From Chionoecetes opilio (taxonomy: Eukaryota; Arthropoda; Malacostraca; Decapoda; Majidae), in NCBI GenBank assembly GCA_016584305.1, contig JACEEZ010007105.1:1-64000 (forward strand): a DNA stretch of 64,000 nucleotides, read 5' to 3'. Position 1 is the first letter of the stretch. Each line of letters opens with the position of its first letter. This document shows positions 39,723 through 52,763 of the stretch, piece by piece. Position numbers and translations under genes: made by a program. Below the pieces are notes generated by a model, which was not told the origin of the DNA, searched no databases, and was given only the letters and a program-made list of their open reading frames with translations.

Positions 39723-41999
39723 AATGTCGAAAATTGACATTATTCAGCCCTTATTTTGATAGAGAAATTCAAAATGTGGTATTATAGTTGTTTTCGTTAG
39801 AAATTGCTATTTTAAACTACTGTAAGCTTATAATAGGAGTTTGAGACTCTATATTGTGATACAATGGTATATTACACTTGTTTTTCATAGTTTCTTTTTA
39901 ATTGCAGTGTTATATCATTAATAGAAGGAATTTACCTAATGATAATGCTTTATACCCTCAAAATGTGTTCTTTTCAATGATTTTAGCTTGGTATCGGTGA
40001 TATATAGCTGTTTTCTACAAATTAAAGTATACAATTTTTTTTTTTAAAAAATTTTGCACCTATAAAAGTTAAAATTACTTTAAAACCAAAAAATAAAGAG
40101 AAAATGGGTTTTATTTTTGTGTTTATAAGGGTATATTAAAGGGGTTTTTTCATATTTTCCTTGAAAACGTAGCGTTATTGTATATAAAACAAGTATTTTT
40201 ATTTTTATCATTTGCTAAAAAACCCATAAAATGTAGTGTTTTAAAATGATTTAAATTGGGTTATCGGTGAAATTTTTTTTCCCCTTAAAAATTTGAAGTA
40301 AAACAATTTTCGTCTTTTTGAAAATTTGCACCTAAAATTTTTAAAAAATTAAATTTAGCTAAAAATAGAAGGAAAAAATTTAATTTTTTTTAATTAAAAA
40401 AACTATTTTGCAAGTTTTTTAATGTTTTTTGGGGAAAAAAAAGTAAGCTTATTGGATTTTAACAATAATTTTTCAAATTTTTGGGTTAAAAACCCCAAAA
40501 TGTATTTTTTTCCAAATGAAATTTAGTTATCTAATTTAAGGGGCGTTTTTTACAATTTTAAATTTTTTTAAAACCAATAAAAAGTGTTAAAATTTATTAG
40601 ATTTTACAAAACAAATATAAAATTAAAAATAAATTAAAATAGTTTTTTTAAAAAATTGTATAATTTTAACGGAAAACAAGTTTTTCAAGTTTTTAAACTG
40701 TATTTTTGATAAAAAAAGTGTTTTACTTTTTCATTTTGTTATAAAAATTTAAAATTTTGTTTTTTTTTTTCTAAAAATTTGGCTTTTTAACAATGAAGAT
40801 TTTTTTTTTTTAAAATTTGGGTATATTTTTTTTATATTTGTTTTTAAAATTGTTTGAATATTTTAAAAATTTTTTTTAAAAAAAAATTTAAATACCTAAA
40901 ATTGTTTTTATAAATTTTAGATTTTTCAATTTTTTCCTCAAAAAAACAATTTTTTTTAAAAAATTTTTTAATGTATTTTTAAAAGGGCTAAAAAATTAAA
41001 AATTTTTGGGGTTTTTTTATTAAGATTTTCACAACCTTTTTTTAAATATTTGGGAAAAAGTGAAACTTTTTTTTAAAATTTAGGGATAAAATATTTATCC
41101 CTTAAAAAATTTTTTTCCCAAGTTTTTTTAATGTATTTTTAAGGGGCCTAAAAATTAAAATTTAAAATTTTTCCCTTTTTTAAAACAAAACCCCTAAAAT
41201 TTCCCAATTTTATAATTAAAAAATTTTTAAATTTTTCTTTAAAATTTAAGGGGAAAAATATTTTTTTGAAAAACGTTTTTTAAAGGGTTTTTTAATGTTT
41301 TTTGGGGCAAAAAATTAGAAAATTACAATTCAGCCCCTTTTTTGAAAAAATTTAAAATGTGTTTTTATTTTTTTTCCTTTTAAAGGGAAATTGTTTTTTT
41401 AAAAAGGGAAAAAACTTTTTTAAGGGAGTTTAGCTTTATTTTTGGGGTAAAATTTATTTTAAAAATTAAAAGGGCCTTTTTTTCAAAAATTTTTGTTAAA
41501 TTTTTAATTCATTAAAAAAAATTTTTTAATTTTTTAATTTTTTTTTTAAAAACCTCAAAAGTGTTTCTTTTTAAGAATTTTAAAAAAATTATTTTAATTT
41601 TATATTTTGTTTTTTCCCTAAATTATGGGACAATTTTTTTTTAAAAAATTTTCAATTTTTTAAAATTTAAATTTTAAGGGGCTAAAAATTAAATTTAAGG
41701 GGTTTAATTTTTTAATTTTTTACTTTTTTGCAAAAGGTTTTTTCAAAAAATTTTCTTTTAAAACTTAAAAACAAGGTATTTTCAAGTGTTTTTTATTATT
41801 AGGGCAAAACAAAAAATTAAATTTTTGTTTTTTTAATGAAAAAAAAATTTGGTATTATATTTTTTCCCTTTGCAAAATTGAAGTTATAAATTCCTTTTTA
41901 AAAAATTTTAATTTCACCTTTTTTTAAGTAGTTTAGCTTTAAATTTAAAGGGAATTTAAATAAAAGTTTAAAAAAAGGTTTTTTTTATTTTAGTATTTC

Positions 42000-42672
42000 A
42001 ATTTTTTTAAAGTTGAAAAAAATTTTTTTAATTTTTCACCAAAAATAGTTTAATTCATTGAAAAAATTTTTTAAAAATGGGTTTTGTATATAAGGTAAAA
42101 TTTTTCTTGGTAAAGTATTTTTTAAATAAAGAAAGGTTTTTCAAGAAAACCCAATAAAAAGTTTAAATATAACCTTTAAACCCAAAAAATAACCTTTTTT
42201 CCTCTTTTTAAAGTTAAAAAATTTTTTTAAGAAAAAGGGTATTTAAAAGTGTTTAATTTTCTAAAAAAAAGGGGTTTTTTTGTATACTTCAATTTGTAAA
42301 AAAAACAGCTAAAATACACCGAAAACCCTACCCTAATATCATTAAAAACCCCTAATTTTAGGGGTTTTTAAAAACAATAATAAAAAAATTTACTTGTATA
42401 TTAAAAATAACGCTACAGTTTCAAGAAACAAATAAAAAACCTTTTTCCCCATTACCGTTATATCCCAATAAAAAACCTTTTACTCTTTATTTTTTGGTTA
42501 TTTTAATGTAAGCTTCTTATGGGGTGAAAATTTTTTTAAAAAAAAAGGATTGTAAAATTTCAATTTGTAGAAAAACAGCTATATATCACCGATAACTAGC
42601 TAAAATCTTTGGAAAAGAAACTTTTTTAGGGTAAAAAAGCTTTACAGCAATTAAAAAAGAAACAAAAGCATT
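42000..42672 (+). repeat. Inverted block I, noisy and possibly longer
   Basis: Forward words begin near 42,040 (caccaaaaatagtttaattc), earlier than the usual edge, continue through gtatacttcaatttgtaaaa at 42,281 and ataacgctacagtttcaag near 42,405, and end with agcaattaaaaaagaaac and aaaagcatt. If the first 250 bases are real, this copy carries an additional forward monomer. Confidence 0.55.
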
Positions 42673-43879
42673 AAAATGTCGAAAATTGAAAATTATTCAC
42701 CCTTTATTTTATAAATTAAAAATTTGGTATTATAGTTTTTTTTGTTAGAAATTGCTTTTTTAAACTACTGAAATTTTATAAAAAGGAGTTTGGGGACTCT
42801 TTTTGTAACAATGGTATTTTACACTTTTTTTTTCATGTTTTTTTTTAAAATTGCAGGGGTTATTTTAATTAATAAAAAGGTTTTAAACCTTTAATGAAAA
42901 ATGCTTTATACCCTAAAAAATTTGTGTTTTTTTCAAGATTTTGGGTGGTATGGGTGATATATAGCTTTTTTCCCCCTACAATTGAAGAACAACCCTTTTT
43001 TTTAAAAAATTTTTGAAACCTTTTAAGAAGCTTACATTACTTTAAACCCAAATAAATATAAGAAAAAAAGGGTTTTTTTAATTGTATAAAACGGTTTATT
43101 GAAAGGCTTTTTTCATAGTTTCTTGTAAATGTAGCGTTATTGTATATATCCAAAAATTTTTACTTATAAATTTGCTTTTAAAACCCTTTAAAATGTAGTT
43201 TTTTTCAATGTATTAGTAGTTATGGGTTGATTTTAAAAGGTTTTTACCTACAAATTGAGTATACAATCCTCTTTTTAGAACAATTAGCACCTAAAAGTAG
43301 TTTTACATTACTTTAAAGGAAATAAATAGAAGAGTAATAGGTTATTTATTGTGATATAAGGGTTATATTGAAAAGCTTTTTTCCCATAGTTTTTTTTGCA
43401 AACGTAGCGTTATTTTTATATATACAAGTAATTTTACTTATCATTTGCTTTTAAACCCTTTAAAATGAAAGTGTTTTAAATTTGTATTAGTAGTTATCGG
43501 GTATATAGCTTTTTTTCCTACAAATTAAAAGAAACCCAACCCTCTTTTTAGAAAAAATTTAAAGCACCTAAAAGGGTACTTACATATATTTTAAGGGTAA
43601 TATAGTTTAATATTTAAATACATTAAGCTAATAAATAGAAGAGTAATGGGTTTTTTTTGTGATTAAAACCCGGTATTTTTTTGCAAGCTTTTTTTTCTTT
43701 ATTTTTCTTGAAAAACTGTAGTTTTTATGTATATATATCCCAAGTATTTTTTACTTATCTATTGCTATAAACACAAAAAAGTAGTGTTTTCAATGATTTT
43801 AGCTATTTTATCAGTAAAGAGTTGTTTTTTTTTTAAAAATTGAAAGTATTTTTTCTTTTTTTGTTTAGTTTAAAAAACC

Positions 43880-44375
43880 CTTTTGATATTTGCTACAACT
43901 ATTTTTTAAAAAATTTAAATGGGCAAAAAAATATGTATTTTGCATGAAATTTAGTATAAATTTTTAAATCTTAAAAAACAATTTTTTTTTCAAGTTTTTT
44001 AAATGTTTTTTTGAAAGGCTAAAAAAGTCAAAAATTTTGAAAATTTTTAAAGCATTTTTACACAACTAAAATTTTTCAATTTTAAATGAGGTTAAAATGT
44101 TTTTTTCTAAAAATTTTAAGGTATCAATTTTAATTTAATAACAACTTTTTTTCAAGTTTTTTAATGTATTTTTTAAGGGCAAAAAAAATTGCCCAATTTT
44201 TTTAAATTCGCCTTTTAAAAAAATTTAATTTTTACAATTTATAAATTTAAAAAATATGTTTTTTTTTCATAAAAATTATGTTTAAATTTTTAATCTTAGA
44301 AACAACGTTTTTTAATTTTTTTTAATGTATTTTTGAGGGGCAAAAAAATGTAAAAAATTGAAAATTTTAAAGCCC
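43880..44375 (-). repeat. T repeat array, noisy, reverse
   Basis: Entry word tttgatatttgctacaact at about 43,881, then three T copies with heads near 44,050, 44,210 and 44,370. Hairpin heads are corrupted (aaattgcccaattttt). Confidence 0.65.
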
Positions 44376-44984
44376 TTTTTTTAAAAAGAGAAAATTAAAA
44401 TGTTTTTTAAATTTTTTTCTTTAAAAAAATTGGGCTTTTTTAAAAACTCTGTAAGTTTTATAATAGGGGGTTTGAAAACTCTATTTTTGTGAAAAAATTG
44501 TATTTTTAACGTGTTTTTCATAGTTTGTTGTTAAAATTGTAGTGAAATTTACCCTTAATAAAGGAATTTATTTTAAAAAATTTTGCTTTATACCCTCAAA
44601 ATGTGTTTTTTTTAAAGGGATTTTAGTAGTTATCGGTGAATATAGCTTTTTTCCTACAAATTGAAGTAGACAACCCCTTTTTTTAAAGAAAAATTTTGCA
44701 CCTATAAGTAGGTTTACATTACTTTAAACTAATAAATAATAGGTGGGGGGTTTATTTTTGGGATAAACGGTAATTCCCAACTTTTTTATAGTTTCGTGAA
44801 AACGTAGCTTTATTGTATTAACAAGAAATTTTTAATTTTATCAAATTCTATAAACACAAAAAAAATGTTTGTTTTCAATGATATTAGCTAGTTATGGGGA
44901 AAATTTATTTTCCCAAAAAGTTTTCCCCCCTTTTAAGAATAAAGTTCCCCCTTTTTTAAATTTAATTTAACTAAAAATAAAAGC

Positions 44985-45470
44985 TTAAATTTTTTTAAAT
45001 TGAAAATTAAAGAGAAAAGTTATTTTTTTGAAAACAAAATTTTACGAAAACCTATTTTTATTTTTTAACTAGTAAAAAATTATTGAAAAAAAACCTACTT
45101 TTTTGGGGTTAAAAAAACCCCAATATGATAAAAAAAAAACCATTACTTTATATTTTTTTTAAAGGAATTTAACCTTTTTAAAAAATTTTAAAAAAAGGAA
45201 CTTTTTTGAAAAACGCCAATATACCGTTATAAAATCAAAAAAACCTTTTATTTAAAAATTTTTTTGGGTTATAAAAAAAAGAAACCCTTTAAAAAGGTTG
45301 CATTTTATTTAAAAAAAAAAAAGGGATTATGGGTTTTTCAAAATTTGTAAAAACAAGCTTATAATAGGTTTTAACTTTAAATTTTGGGAAAAGGAAACCC
45401 ACTTTTTTAATTTTTTTAAAGCTTTTTATAAAATTAAAAAAAGGGGAAACCCATAAAGGGCATTAAAATG
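44985..45470 (+). repeat. Inverted block I, noisy
   Basis: Forward monomer words: ttttttaactagtaaaaaat, gaaaaacgccaatataccg at 45,208, then a Bg end with ggaaacccataaagggcatt at 45,443. It lies between a reverse A/leader and a reverse T start, as in the clean copies. Confidence 0.6.
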
Positions 45471-45481
45471 TGCCAAAAATT

Positions 45482-45495
45482 GGGGGGGGGGGGGG
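45482..45495 (+). other. 14-base G run at a T hairpin
   Basis: A run of fourteen G replaces what in clean copies is the gtcgaaaattgacattattc hairpin of the truncated T start. No other G run of this length exists in the window. It is most likely a sequencing or consensus failure at the hairpin. Confidence 0.8.
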
Positions 45496-48400
45496 AAATT
45501 TTTACCCCTTTTTTTAAAAATTAAAGTTTTAAATTTTTTTTTAAAAAAATTGCATTTTTAAAATTTACTTAAACTTAAAAAAAAATAAGGGTTTAGGTTT
45601 TTTATTGTGATAAAGGTATATTAAAACTTTTTTTTCATAGTTTTTTTTAAAATTGCGTTTTTATATATCAAAGAATTTTCCCTTTATAAAATGTTTTAAA
45701 ACCCCAAAAAATGGGTTTTTTCAATAAATTTTAAATTTATTTATCGGTGATATATAGCTTTTTTCCTACAAATTAAAGGTATAAAACCCTTTTTTTTAAA
45801 AATTTTGCCCCTTTATAAGGGGCTTCCCTTACTTTAACCAAATAAATAAAGGGGAGTAAAGGTTATTTTTGTGATTAAACGGTATTTGCAAGTTTTTTTC
45901 ATATTTTCCCTTTTGAAACTGTAGCTTTTAATTGTATTATACAAGTAATTTTACTTTCAAAATTGCTAAAAAACCCCCTAAAATGTAGTTTTTTTCAATG
46001 ATATTGCTAGTTATCGGTAATATAGCTGTTTCCTACAAATTAAAGTATACAATCCCTTTTTAGAACAATTAGCACCTTAAGTAGCTTACTTTAAAATTTT
46101 AAAAAAGGCCTTAATAAATTAAAAAGAAAAAAAGGAAAATGGGGAAATTTATTGTAATATAACGGTATATCAAGCTTTTTTTTCATAGTTTTTTTGGGAA
46201 AACTGTAGCTTTATTGTTATATATAAAAGAAATTTAAACTTACATATTGCTATAAACCCAAAAGGGTAGTGTTTTAAATGATTTTAGTTAGTTATCGTGA
46301 AAAGGGGTTTTCCCCCTAAAAAATTTAAAAGTAAAATTTCCCTTTTTTTAGAAAAAATTTAAGCACCTAAAATTTAAAAAAAAATTTAATAGAAAAAAAT
46401 TTTAGCTTAATTTTAGTTAATTTTTAATTTAAAAACCTTTTTTAAAAGAAATTTAAAAGGGAAAAAATTTAAATTTAATTTTGTTTTAAAAACTTTTTTT
46501 AAAATTTTTAAAAAATAGTTTTTTTAAAAAAATTTAGGTTAAATTTAATTTTAAAAACAATTTTTAAGTTTTTAACTTATTTTTTGGCAAAAAAGGCATT
46601 AAAATTGGGTTTTTTCAAAATTTTACGTTTATGTAAAAATTGTTTTTTTCAAAAAAATTTTAAGTATAATTTTTTAATCTTAGAAAAATTTTTAATTTTT
46701 AAGTTTTTGGGGGCTAAAAAAATTTGAAAATTAATTTACCCCTTTTTAAAAAAAAAAGGGGGTTTTATTTTTTCTTAAAAATTTTGCTAATTTTAAAAAT
46801 CTTAAAAAATTTTAATTTTTTAAAAAATTTTAATTTTTAATTTTTGAAGGGCTAAAAAAGGGAAAATTTAATTTTATTAACCCTTTTTTCCCCCAAAATT
46901 TTTTTTTTAATTTTTTTGAGGGGAAATAAAGGAAAAAAAAAGGGTTAAAAATTTTTTTTAGAATAATTTAACTTAAAAACCCCTTTTTTAAGAAATTTTA
47001 AAGGGGTTATTTTTTTTAAGGGTAAAAAGCCGTTTTTCATTTTCAAGCTACTTTTAAAAACTTTTTACTTAAAATATTAAAAAAACCCTTAAAATGTATT
47101 TTTTAAATAAAAATTATGGTAATTAAATTTTTCCCTTAAAAAAGAAAAACCTTTTTTAAAATTTTTTCCCCTGTATTTTTTAAGGGTAAAAAATTTTTTT
47201 GAAAATTTTGGAAAAAACATTATTCACCCTTTTTTGAAAATTTAAAATGGGGTTATAGTTTTTGTGGGAAAATTTTTGTATTTTAAAAAACGTAAGTTTA
47301 AAGGGAAAAATTTAAAAACCTTTTAATATTTTTAAAAATTTTAAAAATATTAATTTTTTTATTTGGGTTTTTTAATTGGTTTTTAGGGGTAATTTTTTTA
47401 AAAAAAGGAATTTATTTAATTTGCGTAATACCCCAGAAATGTTTTTTTTTAAAAAAAATTTTTGGGGGAAAAAGTTAGGGGGTTTTAAAAAAGCTGGTTT
47501 TCCCCAAAATTGAATTAAAACCTTTTTTAGAAAATTTAAAATTTAATAGTTTTTTCTTAAAGTTTTTTTAAAAAATTAAGCTTAAAGGGTTTTAATTTTT
47601 TGTGTTTAAAGGTATATTACACTTTTTTTTCATATTTTTTTTTTTAAAATTGACGTTTTTTATATTAAAAGGGGTTTTTATTTAATAAAATTGCTTTAAA
47701 CCCAAAAATGTTTTTTTCCCCAATGATTTGTTTGGTTACGGTGAATAATAGCTTTTTTTTTAAAAATTTGAAGTATACAATTTTTTTTTAAAAATTTTGG
47801 AAACCTATAAGAAGCTTAAATTAAAATTAAAAAGCAATAAAAAAATAAAAAAGGAAAATAGGTTATTTATTGTGATATAAGGGTATTTTGCAGCTTTTTT
47901 CATAGTTTTTTGGGAAACTTTTAAGGGTTATTGTTTTATATCCCAATTTAATTTTAACTTTTAATATTGCTATAAACCCATAAAAGTAGTGTTTTAAATG
48001 ATTTTAGCTATTTTAATCGGGGAAATTGTTTTTTCTACAATTAAGTATACAATATTTTTTAGCCAATTTACCCTTTTTATTTTGTTTACAAAATTTTTTA
48101 ACAAAAAATAGAAAAATTTATTTTGTGAAATTTTTAAATTAAACTTTTTAATTTTTCTTAAAAACTTATTTTTGTATTTTAAAGAAATTTTTTAAAAGGC
48201 TAAAAAATAAAATTTGAAAATTTTTAAAGCATTTTCCAAATATATTTTTCCCAAAATTTTTGAAGTTAAAAATTTTTTTTAAAAATTTTTGGGTAAAATC
48301 AATATTATTAAAATAAAAGTTTTTCAAGTTTTTTAATTATTTTTGGGGCTAAAAAAAAGGTAATTTAAATTTTTTATTCAAGAAACTTTTTAAAAAATTT

Positions 48401-48600
48401 TTAAACTTAGTTTATTTTAATACAATATTTTATTTTTTCCATAAAAAAAAAATGTTTTTTCAATTTTAAATTTGGGAAAAAGGTTTTTTTCAAAATTTGA
48501 ATTATTTTTTCGGGGCAAAAAAAATTTCAAAATTTTTGATTACCCCCTTTTTTTTAAAAAAATTTAAAAAAATTGGGGTTTTTTAAAAATTTTTTTTCTT

Positions 48601-49300
48601 TTAAAAAAAACAAATTTTTTTCCAATTTTAATTTTTTAAAAAAAGGGCTAAAAAATTTTCAAATTTTGCCCTTTTTTAACCCCTTAAAAAATAATTTTTT
48701 AAAATTTGAAAAAAGTTTTTCTAAAAAAAATGTACAAATTTTTAAATAAAACCTTTTTTAAGTTTTTTAAGGTATTTTTTTAAAAGGGCTAAAAAATGCC
48801 CAAATTTGACTTTTTTAGCCCTTAAAAAATACTTTAAAATAACTTAAAAATTGTTTTTTAAAAAATTTTGACCCAAAATTTAGAAAAATTTTTAAAATTT
48901 TTTAAAAGGGGGCTAAAAAATTGAAAAAATTTTTAGTTTTTGTAAATTTTGTTAATTTTTTTCAAAATTGCTTTTTTACCTTTAAATAATTAAAATATTT
49001 GAAAAAATATTGTTTTTTAAATTTTTTTAAAATTGAAAATTAAATTTAATGAAAATTTTACAAAAAGGTTTTACCCTAAAATTTTTTGAAAAATTGTTTT
49101 AAAAAATTTTTAATCGGGCTTTTTCCTAAAAAATTTTAAAGAAAAATCCTTTTTTTTAAAAAAAAAAACTTCATTTTTAAACCCAAAAAAGCTAAAATTT
49201 TTTTTGGAAAACATAAAAATTTTTATGTTTTGAATTAGCTTTTGTAAAAACATATTTTATTATATATCATAAAAAATTAAAGTTTTTTTCAAGAAACTAA
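48601..49300. repeat. Orientation switch - to +, disordered T sequence
   Basis: Reverse T and Bb words end near 48,560. From 48,650 forward T-like words (ccccttaaaaaataat), a reverse T head (agggctaaaaaatg at 48,785) and forward T again (tttttagcccttaaaaaat) follow within 200 bases. By 49,290 the array reads forward A (ttcaagaaactaaa). Confidence 0.5.
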
Positions 49301-52050
49301 AAAAAGGGTGAAATACCGTTTTCCAAAAATTTAACCTAAAACCCCTTCTTTTTTAGAAGGAATTCCCAAAATAATTATTTTAAATTTAAAATTTTAAAAG
49401 CTAAAAAAGGGTTGAAGTTTAAAAGAATTGTATACTTCAATTTGTGGGAAAAACAGCTTTTATACCCACCGAAACTAGCAAATAATTGAAAACACTACAT
49501 TTTAGGGGTTTATGCAATATGATAAGTAAATTACTTTTTTTAAAAATAACAATAACGAAAAAGCTTTACGAAACTATGAAAAACCTTGAAAAATATACCT
49601 TTTATATCACAAAAACCCCCATTACTCTTTTATTATTGGTTAAATGAAAATGTAAGTTTCTTATAGGGAAAATTTTTTTAAAAAAAAAAAAGGATTGTTA
49701 CTTAAATTTGTGGGAAAACAGCTATATATCACCGAAAACTAGCAAAATAAATTAAAAGAACACTTTTGGGGTATAAGCTTTAAAGTTATAAAAAAAAAAT
49801 TTTTTTAAAGAAAAATTCAAAATTAACAACACCTAGAAAAAAAAAGTGGTAATATAAAAATTTTTTTAAATCAACAAAAATGGGAGTTTAAACCCCTTAT
49901 TAAAAGGTTAACATGGTTTAAAATTTCCCAATTTTCTTTAGAAAAACCCTAAATAAATTTTAAATTTTCCTCAAAAAAAAGGGGCTTTTAAAATTTTCGG
50001 ACGGTTTTTACCCCCTTTTTTCAAAAAATACTTTTTTTAAAAACCCCTTAAAAAAGGTTTCTTAACATTAAAAATTATAAATAATTTTTTTTTTGGAAAA
50101 AAAACTTATTTTAAGCATTTTTATAGTTTTGTAAAAGTGCTTTTTTTTAATTCAAATTAATTTTTTTACCCTTAAAAAAAAAACAAAAAAAAAAAAAGTT
50201 GTTTTAAATTAATATAGGTAATAATTTCCAAAAAAATTTAATTTTTAAACCTCTTTTGAAAAATTAGTTGTGTAAAAATGTTTAAAAAATGGAAATTTTT
50301 GGGTTTTTTTAAAGGTTTTAAAAATTTTTAAAATTCTTGAAAAATTTGTTTTTTAAATTTTCAAAATTTTATATCAAATTTTCATAAAAAAACTTTATTT
50401 TTAAGTATTAATTTTTTGGTAAAATATAGTTTTTTTAAAAATAATTAAAATTCTTTTAAACAAAGATATAAAGCAAATAAAATTTAAATTTTTGGGAAAA
50501 AAAACAAAGGTTTAAAAAATAAAATAATGGGAAAAATTTTTTGGGAAAAAACATAAAATTTTTATGTTTTTTTAAATTAGCTTTTGATAATTAAACAAAA
50601 ACTTATTCATATCAAAAAACCAAAAACAGTTTTAAGAACCTAGAAACGTTGAAATTGTTTTTTCAAAAATTAAAATATTTCTTTATTTATTACCCTTTTG
50701 ATTTTTGCTAAAATATATTTTCTTAATAAAAAATTGGGAAGCAAAAATTTGGGTTAATTTTTAAAAAAAAAATTTTTTAATTAATTTAATTTTTAAAGGA
50801 AAAAAAGCAAATTTCCCCTTTAAAGCCTTTTAAAAACTAATTTTTTTTTGGTTTTAAAATGAAAAAAAAAATTTTATTTTTTAATTTAACAAAATACTTT
50901 TTAAAAAAATTGAAAAAAATATTTTTTTTAATTTTAAAATTTAAAAAACCTAAAATTTCTAAATTTTTTTAGCTTTTTAAATTTTGTAAATTATGGGTTT
51001 GCAAATTGGTTTTCCTAAAAAAAGGGGAATTATACTTCAATTTGTGGGAAAAAACAATTTCCCCGAAAAATAGCAAAAATCATTAAAAAACCTACATTTT
51101 AGGGGTTTTTATAGCACTTGATAATTAAAAAAATTTACTTGTATATAAAACAAAAAACGCTCCCATTTTTCAAGAAACTATAAAAAACCTTCAATATAAC
51201 CTTTTATATACAAAAAAATAACCTATTACTCTTTATTTATTTGGTTAAGGGTTTTTGTAAAGTTTTTCTTAAAAAAGGTGCAAATTAAATTTTTAAAAAA
51301 AAGGATTGTTTTACCCAATTTGTGGGAAAAACAGCTAAAATACACCGAAAACCAAGAAAAAATCATTGAAAAAACACATTTTTGGGTTTAAAGCTTTATA
51401 AAAGGGTAAATTCCTTTTTTAAATTTTAAAAAACCCCGCACTTTAAAAAAACTAGAAAAAAGTTGAAATTACCTTTAATAACAAAAAATAATTTTTCCTT
51501 TTCCCTTTATTAGAAATGTTAAGAAAGTTTAAAAATGAATTTTCTAAAAAAAATTATAACCAAATTTTGGAAAACCTTATCAAAATGGGGCTAAAAATTT
51601 TAAAAAAACCCCCATTTTTTTTTTGCTTTATGTGTTTTTTAAATAATCAAAAAAAGTTTTCTTACCCTTTAAAAAATGTTGTTCCTTTTTCAAAAAAAAT
51701 TTTACCTAATTTATTTGGTTTTAAAATGTGTTTTTTAAAAATTTTAAAAAAAACCTTTTTTTTTTTTTTAAAAAAATATTTCCCCGGGGATAAAAGAAAA
51801 AATTTCATTAAAAAAAAAATTTATTAAAAGTTAATAAGGTTTTAATTTTATTTTGATATAACAATTTGCAATTTTTAAAAAGCCTTAAAAACTGAAAATC
51901 CTTTTGTAAAAATATAATTAAATTTTAAAACTTACATTTTTTCCCTTTTTAAACCCCCAAAAAAAGTTCCCTTTGTTTTCCAAAAATTTTGGGGCTGGTT
52001 ATCTTTAAATTTTTAAAAGCTTTTTTTTTTTAAAATTTAAAATTTTTATC
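49301..52050 (+). repeat. Noisy forward HOR
   Basis: A from about 49,432, next A/Bb from about 49,700, T about 49,980-50,440, A+ traces to 50,680, A from about 51,032, Af/Bg from about 51,310, block I from about 51,615. An open frame at 51,516-51,827 (103 codons) spans the Bg/I junction. It is Lys/Phe-rich and not preserved in clean copies, so it is not a gene. Confidence 0.6.
51615..52045 (-). repeat. Inverted block I, noisy
   Basis: Begins with gctttatgtgttttttaaat, the corrupted filler, followed by reverse words (atttatttggtttt, cttacattttttccc, gggctggttatc). Ends near a tttactttaaggtttaatg version of the forward leader. Confidence 0.5.
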
Positions 52051-52530
52051 CCCTTAAAAAAGGCTTTTCCCTATTTTACTTTAAGGTTTAATGACGCTAC
52101 TTATATCAACCTTTTTTTAAAAAATTGGATTTTAAATCCCTTAAAAAATTTGGAATGGAAAATTGCTATAAAACCCCGGAAAACAAGTTTTAATATTTTT
52201 GAAAACTTACATTTTATTGTTTATTATATAAAGTAAAATTTACTTGTTAAAAACCAAAAAGAAATTTTTAAGAAACTAAAAAGGGTTGAATATACCTTTT
52301 TTAAATTATTTAACAAAAAATCCCTTTTTTCTTATTTTTTATTTTTAATGAAATGAAAGTTTCTTATAGGGAAAATTATTCTAAAAAAAGGATTTTTACT
52401 TAAATTTGGGGGAAAAACAGTATATATAAACCGATAACTACTAAAATCATTAAAAAAAAATTTTTAAGGGGTAAAAACATTTAATTAAAAAAAGTAATTT
52501 TCCCAAAAATTAATATATTAACACAAAAAA

Positions 52531-52531
<1 letters not shown>

Positions 52532-52613
<82 letters not shown>
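52532..52613 (+). repeat. Poly-A tract, 28 A + GG + 52 A
   Basis: Inserted into Bb between ttaatatattaacac and aattaac-aaaac, at the point where clean copies have cactacaattaac. Longest homopolymer of the window. It is possibly a consensus artefact, although real poly-A expansion cannot be excluded. Confidence 0.9.
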
Positions 52614-52615
<2 letters not shown>

Positions 52616-52763
52616 AACAAAACAAAACTTTTAAAAAACCCACGTGAAATATACAATTTTACACAATATAGATCTAAACTCCTATTAAAATTTTACAGTA
52701 TTTAAAAAATAGCAATTTTTTACGAAAAAAAATAATACCACATTTTAATTTCTCTAAAAAAAA

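Larger units (their letters stand above)
37561..40030 (-). repeat. HOR copy, reverse, cleanest reference copy
   Basis: A (partial) 37,561-37,651, A 37,652-37,911, A+ 37,912-38,207 with the extra AT segment about 37,957-38,002, T x3 38,222-38,712, Bb to 38,989, A to 39,250, leader to 39,336, block I 39,337-39,722, truncated T start, Bg 39,750-40,030. Monomer spacing of 260-261 and T spacing of 156-157 were counted here. Sequence quality falls sharply at about 40,030. Confidence 0.92.
40031..48600 (-). repeat. Noisy reverse HORs (three to four copies)
   Basis: The HOR order can be followed despite homopolymer expansion. After A/A+ and T (40.1-41.4 kb) come block I (to 42,672), Bg 42,690-42,980, Af to 43,260, A to 43,540, A+ to 43,860, T 43,880-44,375, Bb to 44,665, A to 44,930, block I 44,985-45,470, Bg to 45,785, A, A+, T to about 46,745, and a further partial copy to 48.6 kb. 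C and G singletons of the clean copy become CCC/GGG runs. No gene. Confidence 0.65.

Noticed and set aside
51516..51827. 103-codon open frame, the longest in the window
   Set aside because: Sits on the Bg/block I junction in the noisy zone. Low-complexity Lys/Phe/Asn string produced by homopolymer runs; closed in clean copies.
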